Assembly (NCBI GenBank): GCA_046758085.1
Contig: JBHHZP010000092.1
Location: 1-14,069 of the forward strand
Source of the DNA: VRUB01 sp046758085
Lineage (GTDB): Bacteria > Pseudomonadota > Gammaproteobacteria > Acidiferrobacterales > SPGG2
DNA: 14,069 nt
Direction: 5' to 3'
Numbering within the stretch: position 1 is the first letter of the stretch; each line of letters begins with the position of its first letter. The notes under the pieces were generated by a model. The model was not told the origin of the DNA. It saw only the letters and a list, made by a program, of their open reading frames with translations, and did no database searches. The translations under genes were made by a program, and so were the position numbers. Shown piece by piece: positions 1 to 6,712 of the stretch.

Positions 1-413
1 CCATCCCTGGAGTCGTGCCCACAGCGCGCTCGGTTGCGGGCTCAACGTAGTGCAAGCTACGCCTGCGCGCATTTTCTCTCGCACGCCTTGCCGCCTGCGC
101 TTCGCGCTCCTGGCTCACTTGGCGGGCCCGGGAAATCCGTCCGTTGATTTCCCGTTCGCCGGGACGAGCGTCCACCCAACACTCGTCTTTATCCGGCTCA
201 CCCACGGCCATCTCCGCGCCCTCGCGACGATACCCGGTGAGAAATGCGAGATAGGCGGTGTTCCCGCCGCTATACGTACTTGTCCCCTGAGCCGCTGGCA
301 GTCATGAATGGGGCGATGCCGCACGCCCCGTCTCGCAACCGCCCCGGCGCCAGCTTCGCCGGCCGCCAGAGGGCGAAAATGCTTTATTGGTTCCGCTGCC
401 TGCCCCCGGAAAA
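1..413. other. Non-coding region with hairpins, possibly a dispersed repeat
   Basis: No open frame here resembles a known protein; the frames present on both strands are rich in Arg, Pro and Cys, as expected of chance frames in GC-rich DNA. Two clean inverted repeats are visible: CGTAG 46-50 with CTACG 57-61, and a perfect 9-bp stem CGGGAAATC 129-137 with GATTTCCCG 146-154 around an 8-base loop. A weaker pair, CTCACC 197-202 and GGTGAG 236-241, brackets a longer loop. Neither hairpin is followed by a T run, so they do not look like terminators. The mix of short palindromes in GC-rich non-coding DNA is typical of dispersed intergenic repeats, but only one copy lies in this window, so that is inference. 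Confidence 0.4.
129..154. repeat. Perfect 9-bp inverted repeat (hairpin)
   Basis: CGGGAAATC at 129-137 pairs without mismatch with GATTTCCCG at 146-154 around the loop CGTCCGTT. There is no adjacent T tract. It may be part of a REP-like dispersed element. Confidence 0.55.
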
Positions 414-422
414 TGCTATTAT
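414..422 (+). promoter_or_regulatory. Extended -10 promoter for the 525-1700 gene
   Basis: TGCTATTAT at 414-422 fits the extended -10 consensus TGnTATAAT with one mismatch. No good -35 hexamer sits at the usual spacing (TTGGTT at 387-392 is 24 bases upstream), which is normal for extended -10 promoters. Transcription would begin at about 429, inside the hairpin at 427-445, and run into the gene starting at 525. This is inferred from consensus only. Confidence 0.5.
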
Positions 423-426
423 AAAA

Positions 427-445
427 GTGCAGCCGGCTGCTGCAC
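427..445. promoter_or_regulatory. 7-bp inverted repeat at the predicted transcription start
   Basis: GTGCAGC at 427-433 pairs perfectly with GCTGCAC at 439-445 around the loop CGGCT. It starts five bases after the extended -10 element, so it covers the expected transcription start. It could be an operator for a dimeric repressor or a 5' mRNA hairpin. It is followed by a good Shine-Dalgarno-like AAGGAG at 451-456, which lies too far upstream (68 bases) to serve the ATG at 525. Confidence 0.4.
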
Positions 446-524
446 ATGGGAAGGAGTGGTAGGTTGCCCGGCCGACAGCACCATACGCGCTGCACCGGTC
501 TCGGGGGCTTTGGATCAATACACT

Positions 525-1700
525 ATGCAGTTAAATACTAAGAAATTCGTCGATGCTCAGCTCAAGGAAGCGCTGATCTCAATGACGACTCTGGCGTACA
601 TTGAGGAACATGCCCTTCTGACCGAAGACCAGCTGCAAGATGCCAACAAGAGCCTGCAGGCGCTGTTCCTGCGCACGAGTGGCGAAGAGACGATGCTGCG
701 CAAGCTCATCGCGATCCTAAAAACGACCAAGACAATTAACCAGGCCTTTAGCAACATATCCAAGATCCTCGCCGGCATATCGCGCAGCGGACAGACGCTG
801 CAAACCAAGCTTGATTCCCTGAGAGCGAAGCTGGAACAAATGCAGATTTCAGCGGAGGAGAATGCTGAGTTTGTCGGTCCGTTTTTGTCGTTCTCCACGG
901 ACTTCCTCGAAAAAATTGGCGAGTTACACAAAGGTATGAGAGAGTACATCGATGTGAGAGAAAGCGAGGCGCAATGTTCCAATGTCTATCACATTGCGCA
1001 CGAGGCACGTTTGCGGCTCAGAGACAGACTGTCGGGGTCACTCGGAGCGCAAACGCGTAGTGAAATTGAAGAGAAAATTAAGCAGGAAGTTTTTGAAACG
1101 TTTGACTATGGTGAGGCTGAGAAGAAATACAAGGATGCCAAACGCAATTCGCGCAGAGTCGAAGTCGAAATCAACGACACGCTGGGTACCCTGAAGGAAA
1201 TGTGCCAAATGGCAATGAACCCGGATATGCGTGAACGTCTTTCGAGTGAGTCCATCATGAGCGAACCCCGCTATGAGGACGTGTTTACGCTATCTCGCAC
1301 GGCGCTGAAATCGCATCCGAGACTAAGGGAAGTGAAGGAGAACATACTGGATCTGTTCAAGCTATATCAGCATTCCTACGGTATGTTCAGACTCGATTTC
1401 GAGAACCTGAATCGTGCGATACAACCAATGATGGCTGATGCCGTCGCCTACTTCCAATCCAAAGAAGAAGACGAGGACATCAGGGTCAAACGCGAGAAGT
1501 TGCAGAAAATAGAGGCGCTTATCCCATTCGTAGAAGACGCGGCGCAAACTCTGACCGACAAAGAAACGGGAACTTATGCCAAGTTCTCGAAGAAATTTTC
1601 CGAGATCGTTTCACAGAAGAAAATGCCATGGGAGTATATTAGCGGCGATTTGCTCCGCATGAAGGTCATGGCAGAGGCCGAGCTCAGTGCGCGCATGTAA
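525..1700 (+). CDS. Hypothetical helical (coiled-coil) protein, 391 aa
   Basis: I do not recognise a family. The protein is predicted to be almost entirely alpha-helical, charged (rich in Glu, Lys, Arg and Leu) and soluble, with no signal peptide or membrane segment. Heptad-like stretches run through about residues 10-130 and again near 180-230 and 310-350. A short motif, MPWEYISGDLLRMK, lies near the C-terminus. The frame stays open upstream to a TTG at 387, but that part (Cys- and Pro-rich) looks non-coding and overlaps the promoter and hairpin, so I chose the ATG at 525; it has no good ribosome site. Alternative in-frame starts are GTG 456 and TTG 510. Base composition is more AT-rich than most neighbours. 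It appears monocistronic: the next gene is on the other strand. A scaffold, cytoskeletal or effector-like role is possible but not shown. Confidence 0.75.
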   Translation: MQLNTKKFVDAQLKEALISMTTLAYIEEHALLTEDQLQDANKSLQALFLRTSGEETMLRKLIAILKTTKTINQAFSNISKILAGISRSGQTLQTKLDSLRAKLEQMQISAEENAEFVGPFLSFSTDFLEKIGELHKGMREYIDVRESEAQCSNVYHIAHEARLRLRDRLSGSLGAQTRSEIEEKIKQEVFETFDYGEAEKKYKDAKRNSRRVEVEINDTLGTLKEMCQMAMNPDMRERLSSESIMSEPRYEDVFTLSRTALKSHPRLREVKENILDLFKLYQHSYGMFRLDFENLNRAIQPMMADAVAYFQSKEEDEDIRVKREKLQKIEALIPFVEDAAQTLTDKETGTYAKFSKKFSEIVSQKKMPWEYISGDLLRMKVMAEAELSARM

Positions 1701-1775
1701 CGCACCGCGGCAAATTCCCAAAGAGAAGATCGCGCGCATCCCCTAGCTTCGCGAAACACCCAGCACTGACCGGGA

Positions 1776-2078
1776 CTAGATCGGTCCACCACAATTCCAG
1801 CAGACTTGAAAGTTGGCGGGATTCGTCTCTCGGCATGCGGCACAACGAACGTCGCTATGGTCGGGTAATTTCTCATATCCGGCTACGACCTCGCGGGCAC
1901 GCGGCACATCGGCCTCCGCCATTACCCACACCTCCGGATAAGCGTGGGTAAAAGGTATCTCTCCAAGGCCGCCTTGCGCGTTCTCATTGAACACGCGCGC
2001 CTCGATCCCCGCCTGCTCCAGCAGATGGAAGACAATGTAAGCCTCGGGCAGGTTCGCAGCCGTGTACAGTTTGCGCAT
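1776..2078 (-). CDS. DUF2007 protein with C-terminal zinc ribbon, 100 aa
   Basis: Residues 1-67 match the DUF2007 domain (called putative signal-transducing protein): the opening KLYTAANLPEAYIV, the AGIEARVFNE strand and the PEVWV strand followed by an ADVPRARE helix are typical of this small alpha/beta fold, which is thought to bind ligands or nucleotides. Residues 79-96 add a zinc ribbon with two Cys pairs, CAAC (C79, C82) and CWNC (C93, C96). The molecular role is unknown. The gene starts 20 bases after the dodecin stop on the same strand, so the two probably share a transcript. The frame is open upstream into the dodecin gene, but the ATG at 2078 matches the normal family N-terminus. There is no clear Shine-Dalgarno site, which suggests reinitiation after dodecin. 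Confidence 0.82.
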   Translation of the reverse strand: MRKLYTAANLPEAYIVFHLLEQAGIEARVFNENAQGGLGEIPFTHAYPEVWVMAEADVPRAREVVAGYEKLPDHSDVRCAACRETNPANFQVCWNCGGPI

Positions 2079-2098
2079 AGGCGTACAGATCAAGCGCC

Positions 2099-2308
2099 TC
2101 AATCCACGAGACGGAATCCGACCCTTAGCGTCACCTGGTAATGTGCAACCTCGCCATCTTGAATATGGCCACGAGTCTCGACAACTTCGAACCAATCGAG
2201 GTGCTGTAACGTGGCCGAGGCGCGTTTGATCGCATTACGAATCGCGTCGTCGGTGCCCTTAGTGGAAGAGCCCACTAGCTCAACCTTTTTGTAAACATGC
2301 TCACTCAT
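2099..2308 (-). CDS. Dodecin, flavin-storage protein, 69 aa
   Basis: Dodecins form hollow dodecamers that bind flavins (FMN or riboflavin) and are thought to store flavin or quench its photoreactivity in the cytoplasm. The whole sequence fits: the start VYKKVELVGSS, the helix DDAIRNAIKRA, the LDWFEV strand with the flavin-stacking tryptophan W39, and RGHI with VAHYQVTLRVGFRL. Q58 lies where the flavin-ring hydrogen-bonding glutamine sits in Halobacterium dodecin (W36 and Q55 there). Length is standard for the family. The start at 2308 is supported by a strong GGAGGGA site with a six-base spacer. It is the first gene of a probable two-gene unit with the DUF2007 protein. Confidence 0.95.
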   Translation of the reverse strand: MSEHVYKKVELVGSSTKGTDDAIRNAIKRASATLQHLDWFEVVETRGHIQDGEVAHYQVTLRVGFRLVD

Positions 2309-2313
2309 CTTTT

Positions 2314-2320
2314 ATCCCTC
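2314..2320 (-). promoter_or_regulatory. Strong ribosome binding site of dodecin
   Basis: On the minus strand GGAGGGA (complement of about 2314-2320) lies some six bases before the ATG at 2308. It is one of the best Shine-Dalgarno sites in the window and fixes the dodecin start. Confidence 0.75.
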
Positions 2321-2434
2321 CGCTGGCTGTGTGACCCCGCTGTCATTGTTTCATGTTGCAGCTGTGCAAGGCTAGCAGCCCGAGGGATCCGGCGCACTTG
2401 GACGAGCGCACAGCGGTAGCCAAATCGCTGTAAG

Positions 2435-2446
2435 TGCGAGCTCGCA
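2435..2446. repeat. Perfect 12-bp palindrome
   Basis: TGCGAGCTCGCA is its own reverse complement. It lies between two other inverted repeats (2410-2431 and 2455-2467). It could be a binding site for a dimeric regulator or part of a structured RNA; there is no direct evidence for either. Confidence 0.4.
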
Positions 2447-2785
2447 GCTGCACACGCAACTGTTGCGCAGTGTTGCCGCAGACGAGCACGCTGCTATCGG
2501 GCACAACGATCCCGGGCGACGCACACCGGCAATACCCCATTACGAGGGTGACGCTGATGGGCACATTTCATAGCGGGCGCACCCGCCCGGGGCGGGAACG
2601 GTAAGGTTGAGCAGCCAGATAGGCCGGCTCGCACGAGCACCTAATCCGTTGTTTCTATAGCCTTCGCACCGGCACATATCCGGTCGAATGCGTTGTGCTG
2701 CGCCGCATTGCCTCATCTTGGCGTGAAAATTGCGTGCAAAACAAAGACTTATGGCCCGCTGGGACAATGATGTCGGACGGACCCG

Positions 2786-4057
2786 ATGAAGAAGAAGATA
2801 GCCGTTGAAGATCTCAGGGTAGGGATGTACGTCTCCAATCTGGACCGCTCCCAACTCGTGCTGCCGCACGGGTTCTGGATCCGTTCGCAGGCGCAAATTA
2901 ACAAGCTCAAGCGCTATTGCAAGCACGTCTACATTGAGGATGCCGGGAACTACGCCTATCCCAGCAGCCCCCGCCCCAGCTCCGGCAAGTGGCCCCCGAA
3001 CTCTCCGTTTACAACAGAGCAACAAAAAAAACTGGAATTCGAGATGCTCAAAGTCGGCGCCGCACCACCAGACGCGAGCGCGGAGTACCAGGACAAAACA
3101 ACCCTGGATCAAGAGATCATCTCGATAAGAGGACCGTACACCGAAGCCAACGTATTAATGAAGACGATAATGGCGGATGTACGCCGTGGTGAGGCCTTTG
3201 ACGCTGCACACCTTAAAAATATAGTAGCACAGATGGTTGAGAGTACTCTTCGTAACCCGAACGCCCTTGTATGTTTAGCACAAGTGCGTAGGAAAGCAGA
3301 TTACATTGCCTTGCACGGTCTGCATACATGTGTGCTGGCGCTCACACTCGGCCGCCATCAGGGCATGGAGGTTAACGATCTGTACGTGCTGGGTATCGGG
3401 ACATTGCTTCACGACATCGGCATGGCCAAGATTCCATTGGAACTCTTAAACAAGGCGAGAGGTCTGAGCCAACAGGAATTCGAGCTCGTAAAAAACCACG
3501 TGCGCTGGGGAACCGAGATCCTGCAAGAAATAAAAGGAATACCGGAAGGCGCCATTGATGTGGCCCGGCATCATCATGAACGCTATGATGGTTCCGGATA
3601 TCTTAACGGCTTAGAAAAAGACCAAATTCCCCTGTTTGGGCGAATCGGCGGTCTGGTCGACTGTTATAATGCCTTGACCAGCGATCGTGTCTACAACGTA
3701 GCGACTTCGGCACACGCCGCATTGAAACGGATCTATGAATGGCACGGCAAACTATTCGACTCCAAGCTCGTAGAGAACTTCATTCAATGCATGGGAATCT
3801 ACCCCATCGGCAGCGTGGTAGAACTGAATACAGGGGATGTAGGAGTTGTAATTTCAGTCAACCGCGTTCGTCGACTGCGGCCCAGGGTGCGGCTCGCGTT
3901 AAGACCCGACAGAACACCTTATCGGCCACCGAAGACTATAAATCTTATGCAAGATCTGGGCGATGAAGGCCGCCCATTTGAAATCGACCGCGTGCATGAA
4001 CCGGGGGCCTATGGCATCAATCCGGTCGATTACCTGCCGATCAGGGTGCACCATTAG
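2786..4057 (+). CDS. DUF3391-like / HD-GYP domain protein, putative c-di-GMP phosphodiesterase, 423 aa
   Basis: HD-GYP proteins are metal-dependent hydrolases that break down cyclic di-GMP. Residues 3 to about 115 form a DUF3391-like N-terminal domain (KIAVEDLRVGMYVSNLD), interrupted by a Pro/Ser-rich stretch at 57-74. The HD-GYP domain spans about 165-330: H177, the HD pair H209-D210, H238, H262-H264 with the following HERYDGSGY, and D292 before ALTSDR. Two points differ from consensus: the GYP proline is leucine (GYLNGL, L273), and the residue after HDIG is Met213, with the lysine two places later at 215. All visible metal-binding His and Asp residues are kept, so activity is plausible. The C-terminal part (340-423) is the small beta-rich tail common in this group. 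There is no receiver domain or membrane segment. The start is the only sensible ATG, though its ribosome site is poor. Confidence 0.9.
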   Translation: MKKKIAVEDLRVGMYVSNLDRSQLVLPHGFWIRSQAQINKLKRYCKHVYIEDAGNYAYPSSPRPSSGKWPPNSPFTTEQQKKLEFEMLKVGAAPPDASAEYQDKTTLDQEIISIRGPYTEANVLMKTIMADVRRGEAFDAAHLKNIVAQMVESTLRNPNALVCLAQVRRKADYIALHGLHTCVLALTLGRHQGMEVNDLYVLGIGTLLHDIGMAKIPLELLNKARGLSQQEFELVKNHVRWGTEILQEIKGIPEGAIDVARHHHERYDGSGYLNGLEKDQIPLFGRIGGLVDCYNALTSDRVYNVATSAHAALKRIYEWHGKLFDSKLVENFIQCMGIYPIGSVVELNTGDVGVVISVNRVRRLRPRVRLALRPDRTPYRPPKTINLMQDLGDEGRPFEIDRVHEPGAYGINPVDYLPIRVHH

Positions 4058-4071
4058 CGCTAAGAAAATAC

Positions 4072-4085
4072 GCTCGGGCGCGAGC
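4072..4085 (-). terminator. Possible weak intrinsic terminator of the minus-strand radical SAM unit
   Basis: On the minus strand GCTCG, loop CGCC, CGAGC is followed by GTATTTTCTT, a short T-rich tract. It lies 45 bases beyond the stop of the radical SAM gene, between two convergent genes. The stem is only 5 bp and the T run is broken, so the call is tentative. Confidence 0.35.
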
Positions 4086-4129
4086 TCAATTCAGTCCCGG
4101 CCTCAACATATTCCTTCTCCCTCATCACT

Positions 4130-5236
4130 CTAATCGAAAAGTCCCATCTGCTTCCGAGCGCTCGCCGGCACCCGGAACCGAGTCGTATCGAGCGGTGCCG
4201 TATCGCACGCGAGTCCCAACTGTTTGCAAATCAACTCAAAGCGGCGCGCAATGATTGCTGCAAAAAGGCCCATGCCGGTCATGCGAGTACCGAATCGTGG
4301 ATCGTTCTCCCGACCCTCTCGCGTCTGCCGAATCAGGTTCATGATCCGGTTATGCTTCAAGGGATAGTGCACGTTAAGCCATTCCTCGAACAGGTCCTTG
4401 ATCTCTCGCGGCAAGCGCAACAGCACGTAACCGGCCGCCCTGACTCCCGCGGCGACGCTCGCCGTGACGATTGACTCGAGCTCTGCATCCGTGAGACCCG
4501 GAATCACCGGTGCCACGAGCACCGCCGTGGGCACCCCCGCGTCGGTCACGGTTCGCAACGTCTGGAGACGGCGCCACGGGGCCGCCGCCCGCGGTTCCAT
4601 GCGGCGCGCGAGCTGCTGGTCCAGGGTCGTCACCGAAAGCGTCACCTGCGCCAGGCCCTTTCTTGCCATGGGTGCCAGTATGTCGAGATCCCGCTCGACC
4701 AGCGCTGACTTGGTCACGATGGTCACGGGATGATGGTGGCGTGCGAGCACCTCGAGAATCTGACGAGTTATGCGCAACCTGCGCTCGACCGGTTGATAGG
4801 GGTCCGTGTTCGTGCCCAGCGCAATGGTCCGGCACCGATAGCGCGGATCGCCCAGTTCTTGGGCCATCAGCCGTGCCGCGTCAGGCTTGGCCAGCAGGCG
4901 GGTTTCAAAGTCGAGGCCCGGCGACAGGCCTAAGTAGGCATGCGTCGGGCGCGCATAGCAGTAGATACAACCATGCTCGCAGCCGCGATAGGGGTTAATG
5001 GACCGCTCGAAAGGGACATCCGGCGACTGGTTGTGCGTGATCACGGATCGCGACCTGTCCGGAACGACGGTTGTGCGCAACGGCGGCGGTTTCGCGTCCA
5101 GCGAGCTCCAACCATCGTCGATTGGTTCACGCGACATGCTTTCGTATCGGCCATCCCGGTTGCTGAGGGCACCACGACCCTTGCGCACGGGCAGAACCAA
5201 ACCATACAAGCCGTTTTTTTGCGATGTGCCCCTCAT
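4130..5236 (-). CDS. PA0069 family radical SAM protein, 368 aa
   Basis: This belongs to the radical SAM superfamily, in the group annotated PA0069 family and related to spore photoproduct lyase-like proteins; its reaction is not known. The iron-sulfur binding motif is CEHGCIYCYA with C86, C90 and C93. Other group features are the N-terminal KGRGALSN and GRYES (residues 19-33), ERSINPYRGC just before the cluster, ALGTNTDPYQPVE (glycine-rich, SAM binding side), VTIVTKS, and the C-terminal RIMNLIRQTREGREN. Because KGRGA and GRYES are typical of the family, translation must begin upstream of them; ATG 5236 is the only good candidate, although no strong ribosome site precedes it. The stop of the frameshifted yjbQ homologue is 20 bases upstream on the same strand, so the two look like one transcription unit. 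The protein appears full length and cytoplasmic. Confidence 0.9.
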   Translation of the reverse strand: MRGTSQKNGLYGLVLPVRKGRGALSNRDGRYESMSREPIDDGWSSLDAKPPPLRTTVVPDRSRSVITHNQSPDVPFERSINPYRGCEHGCIYCYARPTHAYLGLSPGLDFETRLLAKPDAARLMAQELGDPRYRCRTIALGTNTDPYQPVERRLRITRQILEVLARHHHPVTIVTKSALVERDLDILAPMARKGLAQVTLSVTTLDQQLARRMEPRAAAPWRRLQTLRTVTDAGVPTAVLVAPVIPGLTDAELESIVTASVAAGVRAAGYVLLRLPREIKDLFEEWLNVHYPLKHNRIMNLIRQTREGRENDPRFGTRMTGMGLFAAIIARRFELICKQLGLACDTAPLDTTRFRVPASARKQMGLFD

Positions 5237-5256
5237 AGCAGATGTTCAACAGACTA

Positions 5257-5675
5257 TCAGGCATTCTCCGCATCTTGGTCTGGAATCACGGTACACACGA
5301 CCGCGCATTCTGGCCTGGGGCCATCAAATTCAGAGAATAATACGTTTTGCCAACGCGATAGCCCGAGCTTGCTGTCGATCACCGGTATGGTCTCGGACGG
5401 CCCTGTCCGGCCTTGAGATGAGCGTCGCCGTTACCATCTTGGCGATCGTGCAGCCAGACGCCGCGCGGTATCATGTTACGAAGCAAGTGGACCACGTCGG
5501 TCTGAACGCTTTCATCGCGGTTTTCCTGGATCATGATCGCGGCCGTTGCGCCCTGAGCATAGACCGCGACGAGCCCGTCGCGTACACCGCTGTCTGCAAC
5601 AACAGCAGCGACCTGCTGGGTGATGTCCACCAGCTCTTCACGCTGGTGGGGAGATAACTCTATGATCTTTCTCAT
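5257..5675 (-). pseudogene. yjbQ-family gene broken by a one-base frameshift
   Basis: The YjbQ (UPF0047) family has been linked to thiamine-phosphate synthase-like activity, but its true role is uncertain. From ATG 5675 the frame reads a normal YjbQ through GNGDAHLKAGQG, then goes out of frame and stops at 5379 (98 residues). In the next frame the expected continuation is intact: PSETIPVIDSKLGL, WQNVLFSEFDGPR and VVCTVIP, ending with TGA at 5257. Restoring one G in the GGG run at 5401-5403 (minus strand CAGGGCCG to CAGGGGCCG) joins both parts into a 139-residue protein of normal length, giving AGQGPSE across the junction. The subfamily carries QGATAAIMIQEN where E. coli YjbQ has QHTSASL. Everything after the break is well preserved, so this is a very recent mutation or a sequencing/assembly error. 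It lies 20 bases upstream of the radical SAM gene. Confidence 0.88.
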
Positions 5676-5742
5676 GGCTGCTCGGTATTGGCTGACCGGC
5701 CGCGGACGGCGTTGTGCGCGGCATTCCACCTTGTTGCCGAAA

Positions 5743-6702
5743 ATGCGCCCACTAGCGTTTCTTGCGCTGTTAATTATTGCCACAATGTCACACGGGTTCA
5801 AACAGCTCGACAACCGGGAGCCAGAGTTGATTGCAGACAATATGATCGAACGCCTTCGCGGCGGCGTGCAAAGGCTTGCGGGCGAGATCGGAGAGCGCAA
5901 TGTGTTTCACCCGCAGGCGCTGCGCGATGCTGCCGATTACATTGAACGGGTCTGGACCAGCCAGGGCTATGAGGTCATCCGCTACGACTACGAGCTGGAG
6001 GGTGAGAAATGGGCTAATCTTGAAGTCACGCGACGGGGCGAGAGCCGGCCCGGGGAGATCGTGCTGATCGGCGCGCACTATGACTCTGTTTCCGGCAGCC
6101 CGGGCGCAAATGACAACGGCAGCGGGGTAGCAGCCATGCTGGAGCTTTCCCGCCGTCTCGCCCCGCAGCGGCTGGGGCGTACGGTCCGCTTTGTCGCCTT
6201 TGTTAACGAGGAACCGCCGTTTTTCAAGACCAGCGCTATGGGTAGCCGTGTTTATGTGAATATGGCGCAGGCGCGTGGCGACGACATTCGCGCGATGCTG
6301 TGCCTCGAGACCGTGGGCTTCTACAGTGATGCGCCCGACAGCCAGCACTATCCGCCCTTTTTTAGTATGTTTTATCCGGACAAAGGTAACTTTATCGGAT
6401 TCGTGTCCAACTTCCGGTCACGCGCGTTGCTCAAGCGAGCGACTGCCGCCTTTCGTGCCAACAGCGACTTTCCCGTCGAGCACGTCAGCACCTTCGGGTT
6501 TGTGCCCGGCGTGGATTGGAGCGATCACTGGTCGTTCTGGCGCGCGGACGTACCGGCTATCATGATCACCGACACGGCACTGTACCGCTACCCCTACTAC
6601 CACACAGCAGGGGACACACCGGAAAAAGTGAACTATCCGCGACTCGCGCGGGTGGTCGAAGGGCTGCTGGCGGTGGTCAAGGCGCTCGCCGGCATCGGTT
6701 GA
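5743..6702 (+). CDS. M28 family zinc metallopeptidase with signal sequence, 319 aa
   Basis: M28 peptidases are two-zinc aminopeptidases, usually exported. Residues 1-18 (MRPLAFLALLIIATMSHG) form a hydrophobic signal sequence or anchor, so the enzyme probably acts in the periplasm. Expected zinc and catalytic residues are present: H112 and D114 in GAHYDS, D124 in GANDNGSG, the glutamate pair E156-E157 in VNEEPPFF, E189 in CLETVGF, and H287 in YYHTAGDTPEKV. Substrate specificity cannot be told. The start at 5743 places the signal sequence at the N-terminus and leaves 67 bases to the divergent yjbQ homologue. A rival ATG at 5662 has a better ribosome site (GGGGAG, 8-base spacer), but would add 27 mostly polar residues before the signal and overlap the start of that gene. 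The 2H phosphoesterase gene follows after 10 bases. Confidence 0.9.
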   Translation: MRPLAFLALLIIATMSHGFKQLDNREPELIADNMIERLRGGVQRLAGEIGERNVFHPQALRDAADYIERVWTSQGYEVIRYDYELEGEKWANLEVTRRGESRPGEIVLIGAHYDSVSGSPGANDNGSGVAAMLELSRRLAPQRLGRTVRFVAFVNEEPPFFKTSAMGSRVYVNMAQARGDDIRAMLCLETVGFYSDAPDSQHYPPFFSMFYPDKGNFIGFVSNFRSRALLKRATAAFRANSDFPVEHVSTFGFVPGVDWSDHWSFWRADVPAIMITDTALYRYPYYHTAGDTPEKVNYPRLARVVEGLLAVVKALAGIG

Positions 6703-6712
6703 ACGCGGTCTT

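Larger units (their letters stand above)
2309..2785. other. Intergenic region between divergent dodecin and HD-GYP genes, with clustered inverted repeats
   Basis: This stretch separates two divergently transcribed genes and must hold both promoters, though I cannot place either with confidence. It contains a cluster of inverted repeats: ACAGCG 2410-2415 with CGCTGT 2426-2431; the perfect 12-base palindrome TGCGAGCTCGCA at 2435-2446; CGCAA 2455-2459 with TTGCG 2463-2467; and GCGGG 2573-2577 with CCCGC 2582-2586. A minus-strand frame of 73 codons (2343-2564, GTG start) covers part of it but resembles nothing I know. I looked for a c-di-GMP riboswitch ahead of the HD-GYP gene and did not find the conserved GEMM core. 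Confidence 0.4.

Noticed and set aside
115..495. Minus-strand frame of 126 codons at the left end
   Set aside because: Arg/Pro/Cys-rich chance-like composition, no motifs, and it runs across the promoter and hairpin of the 525 gene.
2343..2564. Minus-strand frame of 73 codons upstream of dodecin
   Set aside because: GTG start without ribosome site, no recognisable domain, and it overlaps the palindrome cluster; probably a chance frame.
2309..2785. c-di-GMP riboswitch ahead of the HD-GYP gene
   Set aside because: The region has stems but not the conserved GEMM core sequences or tetraloop receptor pattern.
4374..4835. Long overlapping frames in the radical SAM gene on both strands
   Set aside because: Shadow frames of a GC-rich gene; the radical SAM frame explains the sequence with clear motifs.
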